Notes: generated from the sequence alone by a model not told the origin. 64,000 nucleotides of DNA from Actinoalloteichus_B caeruleus (GCF_000718005.1 NZ_JODV01000020.1); one strand, 5' to 3'; shown: positions 1 through 8,427, counted from the first letter of the stretch. A program made the numbers and translations.

Positions 1-2
1 GC

Positions 3-1586
3 GAACGCGGCCTCGTCCTCACCGTGTCCGGTGAGGAGGGTGCCGGCGTCGCCTCGGGGCGACCCGACGTGGGCGTCGAGGTGAACGTCGAGAAGCAGGG
101 TGGCCAGCCGAGGCTGGTCGACATCCGGGGCGGCGACGGCTACGTGGCCGGCCGGGACGGCGCGAGCCGACCCAGCGACCTGTACAACCTCTGCTCGTTC
201 GGATTCGCCGCCTACGACTCCGCGCTGAACCCGCTCTTCCTCACGGCGGGCCACTGCCTGGCGCGGGAGGGTTTCGACTCCGTCTACCGCGAGCCCGCCG
301 GGGGCCTCACCTTCCCGGTGGAGAAGATCGGCACCTTCCAGGAGGTGGCGTTCGGCAACGGGTCCGACGACTACGCGACCATCGCGCCGAGCGACGCGGT
401 CTCGACCTCGGTCAACACCTGGGACGGCTCGGCGCGGGCGATCACCGGCGTCGTCGCCCCGCTGGAGGGCATGGAGGTCTGCAAGTCCGGTCGCACCACC
501 GGCTTCACCTGCGGTGAGGTCACCGTGGCCGACACCAACTGGGAGTTCCCCGACGGCGGCGAGATCGTCAGCGTCGACGGCTTCGAGTTCAACGCCTGCG
601 TCGAGGGCGGCGACAGCGGCGGCGCGATCGTCGCCGGCACCCTCGCGGTCGGCATGAGCTCGGCCGCGTACTACGACTACGACGAGAACGGCAACGAGAC
701 CTGCCACCCGCAGAGCTCCAGCCCCGAGTTCAGCGAACCACGGGCGCTGGCCGTCTCGCTGGTCAACGACGTGCTGCCCAAGCTCGACGACGTCAACGTG
801 CTGACCGAGCTGGACGCGCCGGTGGTCACCTCGCCGGCGGACGGCGCCAGTGTGGGCGAGGCCCGCCCGACCATCACCGGGGAGGCGGCGCCGCACGCCA
901 CCGTCTCGGTGAACCTGGCCGGATCGGACACCACCGTGACGGCGGACGCCGGGGGAGCCTGGTCCTTCCAGCCCGAGGGCGACCTCGGGTACGGCGAGTA
1001 CACCGTGGCCGTGGCGCAGTCGCTGGCGGTGGGCGGGACCACCGTCAGGTCCGACGAGGGCACCTCCAGCTTCGTGGTCGCACCCGCCGCGCCCGTGATC
1101 ACCGAGCCCGCCGAGGGCTCGGAGACCGAGGAGCGGCGACCGGTGATCCGTGGGACCGCCGTCGCCGAGGCCACCGTGCGGGTGGCCGTCGACGAGCGGG
1201 ACGCCGTCGAGGTGACGGCCGACGCCGACGGGAACTGGCGGGTCGAACTCGACGCCGATCTCTCCCTGGGCGACCACACGGTGCGCGCCCTCCAGATCGT
1301 CGACGGCCTGGAGTCGGCTGAGGCGACCGTCTCCTTCCGCGTGCTCGGAGGCGGTGGCGAGAGCACCCCGCCGACCACCACCCCGCCTCCGTCCGGCGGT
1401 GGCACTGGCGGTGACGACGAGGACGGCGCGGGTAACGGTGGCGGTGGCGGCGGGGATGACCTGGCCGACACCGGTCTCGGTCTCCTGGTGCCGATGCTCG
1501 TCGTCGGCGGGGTCGCCCTCGCGGGAGGTACCGCGCTCGTGCTGAAGTTCCGTCGCCGTGGCGCCGAGGGCGGTGAGACGGCCTGA
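3..1586 (+). CDS. Cell-wall S1 family serine protease with two Ig-like domains (5' truncated)
   Basis: The reading frame is open to the window edge, so the true start lies upstream; the first in-frame GTG is at 24. Counting from that GTG, the chymotrypsin-like (streptogrisin/alpha-lytic type) domain has His77 in LTAGHC, Asp116 in DDYATI and Ser198 in GGDSGG, with Cys pairs likely at 57/78 and 153/163. Two bacterial Ig-like repeats follow (about 265-355 and 358-442; each has SPADG or EPAEG, ITG or IRG, and a G-W core). A Gly/Pro/Thr linker leads to LADTG at about 480, a hydrophobic segment and RRR. LADTG fits the LAXTG signal of class E sortases, so a wall-anchored extracellular protease is likely. 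Substrate is not predictable from sequence. Confidence 0.85.
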   Translation, partial: ERGLVLTVSGEEGAGVASGRPDVGVEVNVEKQGGQPRLVDIRGGDGYVAGRDGASRPSDLYNLCSFGFAAYDSALNPLFLTAGHCLAREGFDSVYREPAGGLTFPVEKIGTFQEVAFGNGSDDYATIAPSDAVSTSVNTWDGSARAITGVVAPLEGMEVCKSGRTTGFTCGEVTVADTNWEFPDGGEIVSVDGFEFNACVEGGDSGGAIVAGTLAVGMSSAAYYDYDENGNETCHPQSSSPEFSEPRALAVSLVNDVLPKLDDVNVLTELDAPVVTSPADGASVGEARPTITGEAAPHATVSVNLAGSDTTVTADAGGAWSFQPEGDLGYGEYTVAVAQSLAVGGTTVRSDEGTSSFVVAPAAPVITEPAEGSETEERRPVIRGTAVAEATVRVAVDERDAVEVTADADGNWRVELDADLSLGDHTVRALQIVDGLESAEATVSFRVLGGGGESTPPTTTPPPSGGGTGGDDEDGAGNGGGGGGDDLADTGLGLLVPMLVVGGVALAGGTALVLKFRRRGAEGGETA

Positions 1587-1644
1587 TCCGACGCTGACCC
1601 CGCCCGGCGCCTCCTGGAGGAACCGGACGGGGAACGTCCCTGGT

Positions 1645-1681
1645 GAGAGGGGGCGGCCGCACGACGCGGCCGCCCCCTCTC
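1645..1681. terminator. Strong hairpin between convergent protease and MarR genes
   Basis: A perfect 16-bp inverted repeat (arms 1645-1660 and 1666-1681) encloses a 5-nt loop. It begins 58 bp after the protease stop and precedes the end of the leftward MarR gene, so it can serve both. There is no U-tract, as is common in actinobacteria. Confidence 0.8.
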
Positions 1682-1735
1682 GTCGCGTCCGGGTGGGCGG
1701 GGCGTCACCCCACCCACCCCGGGACCGGGAGGGGG

Positions 1736-2287
1736 TCAGGCCGGCGGGGTGGGCGGCGGGGAGGCCTCCCCGCCCTGGTCGGGCCGGAGGGCCGCCGGGT
1801 TCGGGGGCGGGTCGCCCGGGGTGGAGCCCGCCGTCGACTGCTGGCCGGCCGAGCCGCTGGAGCCCACCGCCCCCTGGTACGCCTCGGTCGCGGCGCGGAA
1901 GTAGGACAGCAGGCCCGCGCGCTGCTCCTCGGTGAGCGCGCCCACGGCTCGTCCGATGGGTTCCCTGGTCCTGCCGAGCAGCTCGACCAGGGGTGCCGGC
2001 AGTCGACCCGTGTGCCGGACCACCGTGCGGCGACGGTCCTCGGGATCGGTGGTGCGTTCCGCCAGCCCGGCCTCTACCAGGCGGTCCACGGCGCGGGTCG
2101 CGGCGCTCGGGGTGATCCGGAGTCTGGTGGCCAGCTCTCCCGAGGTCATCGGGCCGTCCAGGTCGAGCAGGTTGCTGGCCTGGTAGTCGGTGTGGCCCAG
2201 CCCGCTCATGTCCGCTGCCGCCAGGTGGAACCGGACGACGGCGGCCAGGTAGCGGCGGTAGATGGACGTCATCTCGTCAGGGGGCAT
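1736..2287 (-). CDS. MarR-family transcriptional regulator
   Basis: A 183-aa winged-helix regulator. The core MTSGELATRLRITPSAATRA (recognition helix) followed by DRLVEAGLAERTTDPEDRRR (wing) is typical MarR. The C-terminus is a Gly/Pro/Ser-rich tail of about 45 residues. I place the start at ATG 2287, which has AAGGA seven bases upstream; a TTG at 2311 would lie inside the operator. It is divergent from the NTF2-like gene across a long AT-rich palindrome and probably represses both that gene and itself. Ligand unknown. Confidence 0.85.
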   Translation of the reverse strand: MPPDEMTSIYRRYLAAVVRFHLAAADMSGLGHTDYQASNLLDLDGPMTSGELATRLRITPSAATRAVDRLVEAGLAERTTDPEDRRRTVVRHTGRLPAPLVELLGRTREPIGRAVGALTEEQRAGLLSYFRAATEAYQGAVGSSGSAGQQSTAGSTPGDPPPNPAALRPDQGGEASPPPTPPA

Positions 2288-2305
2288 CACACCATCCTTG
2301 ATCGT

Positions 2306-2337
2306 GTGCAATAATTGAACGCAGTCAATTATTGCAC
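2306..2337. promoter_or_regulatory. Perfect palindromic operator between marR and NTF2-like gene
   Basis: Thirteen-bp arms (2306-2318 and 2325-2337, containing TGCAATAATTGA and its exact reverse complement) flank a 6-bp spacer. The arms are very AT-rich against the surrounding DNA. Position between divergent genes and length fit a MarR dimer site overlapping both promoters. The regulator-site pairing is inferred. Confidence 0.8.
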
Positions 2338-2355
2338 GAAGTGAAGGAGGCTGTG

Positions 2356-3015
2356 GTGGTCGAGGTGCTGTCCCAGGAACGGGTCGAGACGAGCGATGCT
2401 GAGCCCCGCCGGACGCGCCGCCGGTTGTGGTGGGTGCTGGGCGGCCTCGGTGCTGTGCTGGCGCTCGGCGCGGGCGGTGGTTACCTCGCGCTGAAAGCCA
2501 CCAGTGATGTCGCGAACACGGGCGTGGCCGAGTGTTCCGAGGTCCCCGTCACCACCGGTCTCGGGCCGGAGGTCGTGGCCGAGGCGAGGGCGGGTGCCTG
2601 TGCGGCGGTCGCCGAGCTCGGCCGGGCGTGGGCGGAACATGACGCGGAGGCCTACGGCGCCGTGTTCACCGAGAACGCCACCTACACCACCTTCGCCGCC
2701 ACCCACTACGTCGGACGGGAGGACATCGTGCGCAGCCACGAGGCGCTCTTCGACGGCGTCCTCGCCGGCACCCGCCTGACGGACTCCTACCTCGGGTTGC
2801 AGGTCCTGACCGAGGACGTCGCGGTCCTCACCGCGCGCGGCGACACGTATGAGGGCGATGAGCCCGGCGAGCCGAGCAAGGTGCAGACCTACACCCTGCT
2901 CCGGGACGGGGGTGCCTGGCGGGTCGCGGCGTTCCAGAACACCCAGCGCCAGGAGGTCATGGAGCGGATCCAGTACCTGTGGATGCCCGAGACCCGGCCC
3001 GCCGCCGAGCGGTGA
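2356..3015 (+). CDS. Membrane-anchored SgcJ/EcaC-like NTF2-fold protein
   Basis: About 219 aa. A positively charged N-terminus (RRTRRR) is followed by one membrane helix (LWWVLGGLGAVLALGAGGGY). The exposed domain resembles the SgcJ/EcaC and SnoaL-like NTF2 superfamily: a helix with ELGRAWAEHDAEAYGAVF, then ENATYTT, a VGREDIVRSHEALFDG segment and a final GGAWRVAAFQNT strand. These proteins form cone-shaped dimers with a ligand pocket; no reaction can be assigned. GTG 2356 is chosen because AAGGAGG sits at 2344-2350; GTG 2353 is possible. It is divergent from marR and presumably repressed by it. Confidence 0.75.
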   Translation: MVEVLSQERVETSDAEPRRTRRRLWWVLGGLGAVLALGAGGGYLALKATSDVANTGVAECSEVPVTTGLGPEVVAEARAGACAAVAELGRAWAEHDAEAYGAVFTENATYTTFAATHYVGREDIVRSHEALFDGVLAGTRLTDSYLGLQVLTEDVAVLTARGDTYEGDEPGEPSKVQTYTLLRDGGAWRVAAFQNTQRQEVMERIQYLWMPETRPAAER

Positions 3016-3320
3016 ACCACGAGCGGGCGATCGAGTGGCGGTTCTCCGGGGGTGTGCGGGTGGACACTGGCGCGGAGGACGCCGGTGTCCGAACAACGCT
3101 CCCCGTCCGCGAGGCGATCGCCCGGTGCGTGGGAAGCGGGTCGCGGTCCCGATGGTGTGCCGCCGCACGGACCCGGTCCCGGCTGTCCCGCCGTGATGTT
3201 CACCCACAAGTGCCTGCTGGACCGGCCGTGCACTGGGTACTATCAGGGTGCCGTTCACGACAAGTTTGTGACGCACAGGGCGTCGAAACCGCGCGCACAC
3301 GGCAGTTGGGGGTGGTGGTC
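3016..3320 (+). other. Intergenic region with candidate promoter for the RloA/RloB module
   Basis: No gene is supported here. A good -10 box, TACTAT, lies at 3238-3243, about 78 bp upstream of the ATPase start; no convincing -35 is visible. Confidence 0.5.
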
Positions 3321-4628
3321 GTGTTGTTGAGGTTCCGAGCCGCCAACCACAAGTCCTTCCGCGACGAGTTCGAGTTGTCGATGATCAGGGCGGGCAGCGC
3401 CGTCGGAGCGGGCTACGACGGCGACTGGGCCGATGTCACCCGGAGGGTCGCGGCGATCTACGGGGCCAACGCCTCGGGCAAGACCACCGTCCTCGACGCG
3501 CTTCACTTCGCCGTCACCGCCATTCGCCAGTCGAACGTCCACTGGGCGGAGCGCGACACCTTCCCCTACCACCCCTTCAAGCTGGACCAGGAGTCCGCGC
3601 GAAGTCCCTCCCGCTACGAGATGGACGTCGTTGTCGACGGAATTCGGCACACGTACGGGTTCCGGAGCAACGGTCGGGGAGTGGTGGAGGAATGGCTGTA
3701 CTCCTACCCGCGAGGGCGACGGCGGGTGCTGTTCGAGCGGGACGCCTCCAGTCGGACGCCCTATCGTTTCGGCAGGACCCTGAAGGGTGAGAACGCCACG
3801 ATATCCAAGGTGACGCGGGACAACGCGTTGTTCCTGTCCACTGCGGCCAGCTACCGCCACGAATGGTTGTCCACAGTGCGGGCCTCCATTCTGGGCAAGT
3901 TCGATTCGTTCTGGCGCGGGAACGGCGCGACCGACCGACGGTTGGCGGCGGTCAAGAGGATTCTCGAGGGGGACAACGCCGAGGATCGAGCGTCAGTGCT
4001 GCTGAGGGTCGCGGATGTCGGAATAACCGGCGTCACCGTGGAGCGAGCCGAGGTCGACGAGAAGTTCCTGGAACTCCTCCGGCACGTGCACGATTTCGTC
4101 CAGGCCGAGCACGGCGCCGGCGAGGCTGATTTCAACGACGTCCTCGAGGATGTCAGTCGGCGCCTCCGGTTCTCCCACGCCGGGGCTGCTCCCGACACCT
4201 CGGTCATGCTCGGTCTCGACGAGGAGAGCCACGGCACCATCACGTGGTTGACGATGGCACTGCCCGCCCTGGACGTCCTGCGGGCTGGCGGCGTCCTGGT
4301 CGTCGACGAGCTCGACAGCAGTCTGCACCCCGTCCTGACCGCCACCCTCGTTCGCATGTTCGAGGAGCCGGCCACCAACACCGCGGGTGCGCAACTCCTC
4401 TTCTCGTCCCACGATGTCTCGCTGCTCGGTAAGCTGACCAGGGGCCAGCTGGAACGGGACGAGGTGTGGTTCACCGAGAAGGATTCGTCCGGGGCCAGCC
4501 AGCTCTACTCGTTGGCCGAGTTCAGGACCCCCGAAGCGGGGAACGTCGAGAAGCGGTATCTGGAGGGGCGCTTTGGGGCGACGCCGATCGTGGACCTGGG
4601 CGAGTTGGTGGGAGCCACGAGCAAGTGA
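3321..4628 (+). CDS. AAA15-family ATPase, RloA/AbiLi-like, of a putative phage-defence pair
   Basis: About 435 aa. It begins with the family hallmark LLRFRAANHKSFRDE. A Walker A GANASGKTT lies at about 48-56, an ABC-like signature in DEESHGTITW just before Walker B (GGVLVVDELDSSLHP, about 322-336), and a switch His in LLFSSHD. This is the COG1106/AAA15 architecture of RloA and AbiLi, the ATPase partner of TOPRIM nucleases in abortive-infection systems. GTG 3321 gives the canonical N-terminus; in-frame GTGs at 3312 and 3315 are alternatives, and a longer open frame starting at 2979 is not needed. The next gene starts 6 bp after this stop. Codons such as ATA occur that neighbours avoid, hinting at transfer. 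Confidence 0.85.
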   Translation: MLLRFRAANHKSFRDEFELSMIRAGSAVGAGYDGDWADVTRRVAAIYGANASGKTTVLDALHFAVTAIRQSNVHWAERDTFPYHPFKLDQESARSPSRYEMDVVVDGIRHTYGFRSNGRGVVEEWLYSYPRGRRRVLFERDASSRTPYRFGRTLKGENATISKVTRDNALFLSTAASYRHEWLSTVRASILGKFDSFWRGNGATDRRLAAVKRILEGDNAEDRASVLLRVADVGITGVTVERAEVDEKFLELLRHVHDFVQAEHGAGEADFNDVLEDVSRRLRFSHAGAAPDTSVMLGLDEESHGTITWLTMALPALDVLRAGGVLVVDELDSSLHPVLTATLVRMFEEPATNTAGAQLLFSSHDVSLLGKLTRGQLERDEVWFTEKDSSGASQLYSLAEFRTPEAGNVEKRYLEGRFGATPIVDLGELVGATSK

Positions 4629-4634
4629 GGCTGG

Positions 4635-5219
4635 GTGACCAGGCGAGGTACGGGTAGGGACTCCCTCTCGCGGTCCAGGGGAAACCGAAACGAGCGTCGG
4701 CGAATCCTGGTCGTCACCGAAGGAAAGGTAACGGAACCCACCTATTTGACCGAGTTGCGGCGGCGCCTCCGCGCGACGGGAGTGAGCGTCAGCGTCGTGC
4801 CTGGAAATCACTCCGACCCATCCAGGGTCGTGGACACGGCGAGGACCCAGCGCGACAACGCGAAGCGCGCGGGGGAGGCCTTCGACAGCGTGTGGTGCGT
4901 CGTCGACGTGGACGACCACCGGGGGTTAGCCGATGCGATCAGGGACGCGAGTCGCGCCCGGTTGAAGGTCGCGGTAAGCAACCCCTGCTTCGAGATCTGG
5001 CTGTTGTGGCACTGCGAGGACCAGACGGGCGCGATCAGCTCCAAGGCGCTCCGGAAGCGGGTGGAGCGGTACCTCGACGGCAAACGCCTCCTCCCCACGT
5101 TCCCCTACGGTGCCTGGGGTGAAGCCTGTCGGAGAGCGGCGATGGACAACCCCGCCATGCCTCCCGCGAACCCTGGCAGCGGAGTGGGCGAGCTGGTCAT
5201 CGAGATGTCCGGGACGTAG
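4635..5219 (+). CDS. RloB-like TOPRIM protein (AbiLii-like effector)
   Basis: 194 aa with RloB-family marks: basic N-terminus, TOPRIM glutamate motif VVTEGKVTE (about 26-34), acidic pair CVVDVDDH (about 88-95) and the RloB signature NPCFEIWLLWH (116-126). TOPRIM RloB proteins are predicted metal-dependent nucleases that act as toxic effectors released or activated by the partner ATPase during phage infection; that role is known for the families and inferred here. The GTG start has GAGG at 4627-4630, overlapping the ATPase stop, so the two genes are translationally linked. Confidence 0.85.
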   Translation: MTRRGTGRDSLSRSRGNRNERRRILVVTEGKVTEPTYLTELRRRLRATGVSVSVVPGNHSDPSRVVDTARTQRDNAKRAGEAFDSVWCVVDVDDHRGLADAIRDASRARLKVAVSNPCFEIWLLWHCEDQTGAISSKALRKRVERYLDGKRLLPTFPYGAWGEACRRAAMDNPAMPPANPGSGVGELVIEMSGT

Positions 5220-5282
5220 CCGGCGGAGTCGGGACGCACCGTCGGGAGGGGCGACCGGCGCGGGGCGGATCCCCTCGGCACG

Positions 5283-5329
5283 ACGAAGGCCCAGGTCTGG
5301 GGTGGACACCCTGTGACCTGGGCCTTCGT
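5283..5329. terminator. 15-bp hairpin between rloB-like gene and tRNA-Gly
   Basis: Perfect 15-bp arms (5283-5297, 5315-5329) with a 17-nt loop. It lies 64 bp past the rloB-like stop and 7 bp past the mature 3' end of the leftward tRNA, so it probably terminates both transcripts. No U-tract. Confidence 0.8.
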
Positions 5330-5335
5330 GCTACG

Positions 5336-5406
5336 AGCGGATGACGGGAATCGAACCCGCGTTCTCAGCTTGGGAAGCTGATGTTCTACCATTGAACTAC
5401 ATCCGC
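5336..5406 (-). tRNA. tRNA-Gly (anticodon CCC)
   Basis: A 71-nt cloverleaf on the minus strand. The acceptor stem GCGGATG pairs with CATCCGC, discriminator T; the D-loop contains AATGGTAG; the anticodon stem is TCAGC/GCTGA with loop TTCCCAA giving anticodon CCC; the T-loop is GGTTCGAATCC. CCA is not encoded. Confidence 0.97.
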
Positions 5407-5462
5407 AGTGGCTGTTGAAGCATACACGGTGCCCGCCGAGGCCTCCACCACCCCCCGCCAGT

Positions 5463-5468
5463 TAGGCT
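5463..5468 (+). promoter_or_regulatory. -10 box of leaderless dcd transcript
   Basis: TAGGCT lies six bases before the GTG start of dcd, and no Shine-Dalgarno is present. Transcription would begin at or next to the start codon. Confidence 0.6.
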
Positions 5469-5474
5469 GGCGCG

Positions 5475-6056
5475 GTGCTTCTGAGTGACCGTGACCTGCG
5501 CGAAGAGATCGGAGCCGGCCGGCTCGCGATCGATCCGTACGACGCCGAGCTGGTGCAGCCCTCCAGTGTGGACGTCCGGCTGGACCGGTTCTTCCGGGTC
5601 TTCGACAACAGCAAGTACACCCATATCGACCCCTCCCTCCAGCAGGACGAGCTCACCTCCCTCGTGGAGACCGAGGGCGACGACCCGTTCGTGCTGCACC
5701 CCGGCGAGTTCGTGCTGGGCTCGACCTTCGAGACGGTCAGCCTGCCCACGGACCTGGCGGGGCGGCTGGAGGGGAAGTCCTCGCTCGGCCGGCTGGGGCT
5801 GCTCACGCACTCCACGGCGGGCTTCATCGACCCGGGCTTCAGTGGGCACATCACCTTGGAGCTCTCGAACGTCGCGAACCTGCCGATCACCCTGTGGCCG
5901 GGCATGAAGATCGGGCAGCTCTGCCTCTTCCGGCTGTCGAGTGCGGCGGAGAACCCCTACGGCTCCTCGGCGGCCGGGTCCCGCTACCAGAACCAGCGGG
6001 GGCCCACGCCGTCCCGGGCGCACCTGAACTTCCGGCGGTTCGAGACCAGGCGCTGA
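5475..6056 (+). CDS. dcd: Bifunctional dCTP deaminase / dUTPase
   Basis: 193 aa, the usual length. The sequence is close to Mycobacterium tuberculosis Dcd throughout, including VQPSSVDVRLD (28-37), GRLEGKSSLGRLGLLTHST (96-114), GFIDPGFSGHITLELSN and GSRYQNQRGPTPSR near the C-terminus. Actinobacterial members convert dCTP directly to dUMP, doing both deamination and diphosphate removal, and feed thymidylate synthesis. The bifunctional assignment comes from similarity to the mycobacterial enzyme, not from a single residue. The GTG start is preceded by a -10 box at leaderless spacing. Confidence 0.95.
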   Translation: MLLSDRDLREEIGAGRLAIDPYDAELVQPSSVDVRLDRFFRVFDNSKYTHIDPSLQQDELTSLVETEGDDPFVLHPGEFVLGSTFETVSLPTDLAGRLEGKSSLGRLGLLTHSTAGFIDPGFSGHITLELSNVANLPITLWPGMKIGQLCLFRLSSAAENPYGSSAAGSRYQNQRGPTPSRAHLNFRRFETRR

Positions 6057-6461
6057 GGCCCGGGCCGGGAAGGCCGTTCGGCGGGCGGCGGTCGCGTGGA
6101 CCGGGCCGAGGACTGATCCGCATGCCCTGGAGCACCACGATGGGCGAGTGCGCGTACGGTCAGCGGCCCCAGAGCGAACGTGGCCAGGATGCGTGCGAGG
6201 GGTCGTGAAGCCGAGATCCTCGCCCCGACCTGGGCTCCGTCCTTTCACGTCCCTGGTGATTTTCGTGCCGCGCCCCCCAGTCGAGGCGGCGCCGCGTAGC
6301 CGCATCAGTACCTAACGGGACCATAGAGCTTCGGCGGACCGGCCGTTCAGGTACGTCGGGACGCGCTAGACCAGTCACTGGCGCGGACCGGGGAGCAGCT
6401 GATGTGGGTGTGCTGCTGGTCCTGGGAAGGTCGCGCACCAGGGACCAAGGGGAGTGCGGTG
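6057..6461. other. Intergenic region, no gene supported
   Basis: About 400 bp between dcd and the lipoprotein. Open frames here have no family features. The stretch around 6295-6330 is less GC-rich and may hold the lipoprotein promoter, but no clear hexamers stand out. Confidence 0.4.
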
Positions 6462-7538
6462 ATGAGGAGAGCCACCCGCCGAGCGGTGGGAGCCGTTGCC
6501 GGAGCTCTGCTGGTGTGTTCGTTGGCCGCCTGCGGTAGCCGTGTGGTCGAGGGACAAGCCGTTCCGGTGGAGGAGTCGGGGACCACGCCTGGGGCGACGG
6601 GGAGCGAGCGCACCTCGGAGGCGGGAGGTGAGGGGCACGAGGATGATTTCGCCGAGACGCCGATCACGGAACCACGGCTGGTGGATGCCTGCGCGCTGGT
6701 GGACATGTCGGTCCTGGAACCTGTCCTGGACGGCGACTCCCTGAGCATGGAGACGAGTGCGCACGCGATCGCGCGATGCCTTTTCGGGGACTGGGACGTG
6801 TCAGGAGCGCTGCGTATCGACGACGAGAAAGTCCTCGTTCCATCCCCTGCGTCTCGCGTGCTGCGCGACTTGGACGTGATTACCTGGGACACCGTCGCGG
6901 ATGGTACGTGTGAGACGACGCTGGTCTGGGTTTCTGGGGGGCCGGCCATCATCGTCGAGATGTGGCATGAGGCCGAGGACGGGAGCGTCGGTAGCGGCGA
7001 GGAGTTGTGCGTGGCGGCTTCCGAAGTCGCGGTCGCGGCCGCCTACCGCCTGGTAGACGGCACGGATCACTCCGTGGTACCTCCACCGGGGAGCCTGTTG
7101 TCCCTGGATCCGTGTGAGGTCATCGGCGGCCTCGAGGTCGCGGTTCTGCACGACACGTTGGCGGAGGTGCCGTTGCGGGCACGCGGGACCGGGGACGTCG
7201 TATGCGAGGCCGTGAGCTTCCTCCCGGGCGGCGCGGTCCTTGTGACGGAGGTGGGATTCGGGTGGGTCCCGCTCCCGGATGGCGGTGAACTGATCAGCGT
7301 CGCCGGGCGGGATGTGTACATCGCTCCGGTTCCTGATCAGGGTGTTTCGATGTGTGCCGCGTTCCTGGTCGGACGACAGGTCGACTACGCCGCCGAGGCA
7401 GCCGACAATCTCCACGAGATGCTCAGCGTCGTCTTCTCCGTGCCGCTCGAGCCGGGAGAGGACGACGTGACGGGGTCCGCGAAGGCATGTGACCAGCTGG
7501 TGCCGGTCATGGAACCGCTGGTAGCCGGACTGTCGTGA
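6462..7538 (+). CDS. DUF3558-like secreted lipoprotein with two similar halves
   Basis: 358 aa. A lipoprotein signal is clear: RRATRR, hydrophobic core and lipobox LAAC at about 21-24, followed by a Gly/Glu/Thr-rich linker. Two repeated modules follow, each opening with a D-x-C-(A/E)-(L/V) element: LVDACALVDMSVLEPVL and SLDPCEVIGGLEVAVLH, each with a later GDW- or GDVVCEA-type Cys. This resembles DUF3558, a family of actinobacterial surface lipoproteins with DACxLL-type Cys motifs; function unknown. ATG 6462 has AAGGGGAG upstream; the extra 20 codons of the longer frame would precede the signal peptide. Confidence 0.7.
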   Translation: MRRATRRAVGAVAGALLVCSLAACGSRVVEGQAVPVEESGTTPGATGSERTSEAGGEGHEDDFAETPITEPRLVDACALVDMSVLEPVLDGDSLSMETSAHAIARCLFGDWDVSGALRIDDEKVLVPSPASRVLRDLDVITWDTVADGTCETTLVWVSGGPAIIVEMWHEAEDGSVGSGEELCVAASEVAVAAAYRLVDGTDHSVVPPPGSLLSLDPCEVIGGLEVAVLHDTLAEVPLRARGTGDVVCEAVSFLPGGAVLVTEVGFGWVPLPDGGELISVAGRDVYIAPVPDQGVSMCAAFLVGRQVDYAAEAADNLHEMLSVVFSVPLEPGEDDVTGSAKACDQLVPVMEPLVAGLS

Positions 7539-7585
7539 ACACGGCGGTGCGGCTGGGCGAGTCGCGCCTGGGACTGGCCATCACC

Positions 7586-7606
7586 GGACCGGCTGGCGGC
7601 CGGTCC
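7586..7606 (+). terminator. Hairpin terminator downstream of the lipoprotein gene
   Basis: Arms GGACCGGC and GCCGGTCC with a 5-nt loop, 47 bp after the stop at 7538. Identical arms recur at 16621-16645 and 32073-32095. Confidence 0.6.
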
Positions 7607-8427
7607 CGCGCCTGTACCCGAGTCCGGCCTTCCTGACGATCAAGGGCGGGAGGAGGTCGAACCCGCCCGACACCCCGTTCTCCACCGCGCCCGTCAGATG
7701 CTGGTCAGCCGCTCGCCGCTGGTGTGGCGGTGGCTCACGCCCGACCCACGGGTCCTGACCGGACGGGGGGCCTCGGGGGCCCCGCGGACAGCGTGGAGGC
7801 GCGCCGCGAACCGCCCGTAGGGCGACGTGCGCCCGATGCGCCTGATCCGATGGGACCTCGTCCCCGGCCAGCAGGGCGGTGAGGCAGAACAGGCAGGAGC
7901 GTGGTGGGGACCTCGCGCGCGGGTACGCCTCCCCAGTGGCGTGCTGACCTCGGCTCCAGGTTGAGCTGGAGAACCGGTCACCCCGCTCGTGGCGGTGACG
8001 CCGATCGTGGCTGACCGCTCCACGTCCCAGCCGGTACGTTCTCGTCCTGCCCGCTGGGCCTCGTCCACCACGGGGCACGTGCGGGCGCCGGCCGGGGCCG
8101 CCACATGGCCGGAGCGGCAGGCCGCGCGGACCCGGTGGGCTCTCGCGCCGGAACGCCGCTGACGCTGACGCCGCGATCCGGGGGCCAGCGCAGCAGGTCC
8201 ACGCCGTGGGGTTCCTCGTCCCAGCGTCGACGGGCCGACGCTGGTGCCCGAACCGGCGGTGTTCCACCCGACGAGGACCAGCCGGTCCGCCACGGCACCA
8301 CGGGAACCCCCTGTGCGCCTCCCGCCCTGCCGGAGGCATGCGCCGGCCGGACACCGGAGACCGTCCGCACGGCGGACCGGTCGAGTTCCCGCCACCTGAC
8401 CCGGCCCGGTCCGGGCTCAGCCCACGG
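7607..8427. other. Gene-poor stretch of about 820 bp, possibly a decayed gene
   Basis: Several overlapping open frames exist on both strands, but none has a ribosome site with family features. On the minus strand, short coding-like segments switch frame (about 8370-8100, then 8110-7960, then 7920-7810), which could be a broken gene. A 42-codon plus-strand frame (7836-7964) is equally unsupported. Confidence 0.4.

Noticed and set aside
1643..2314. 223-codon plus-strand frame opposite marR
   Set aside because: Antisense of the MarR gene and starts inside a terminator hairpin.
3016..5406. Integrated element with attachment sites at tRNA-Gly
   Set aside because: No integrase and no repeat of the tRNA 3' end is seen to the left, so island insertion is not supported by the sequence in view.
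7836..7964. 42-codon peptide frame starting MRLIRWDLVPG
   Set aside because: No ribosome site or family; could be chance in a gene-poor region.
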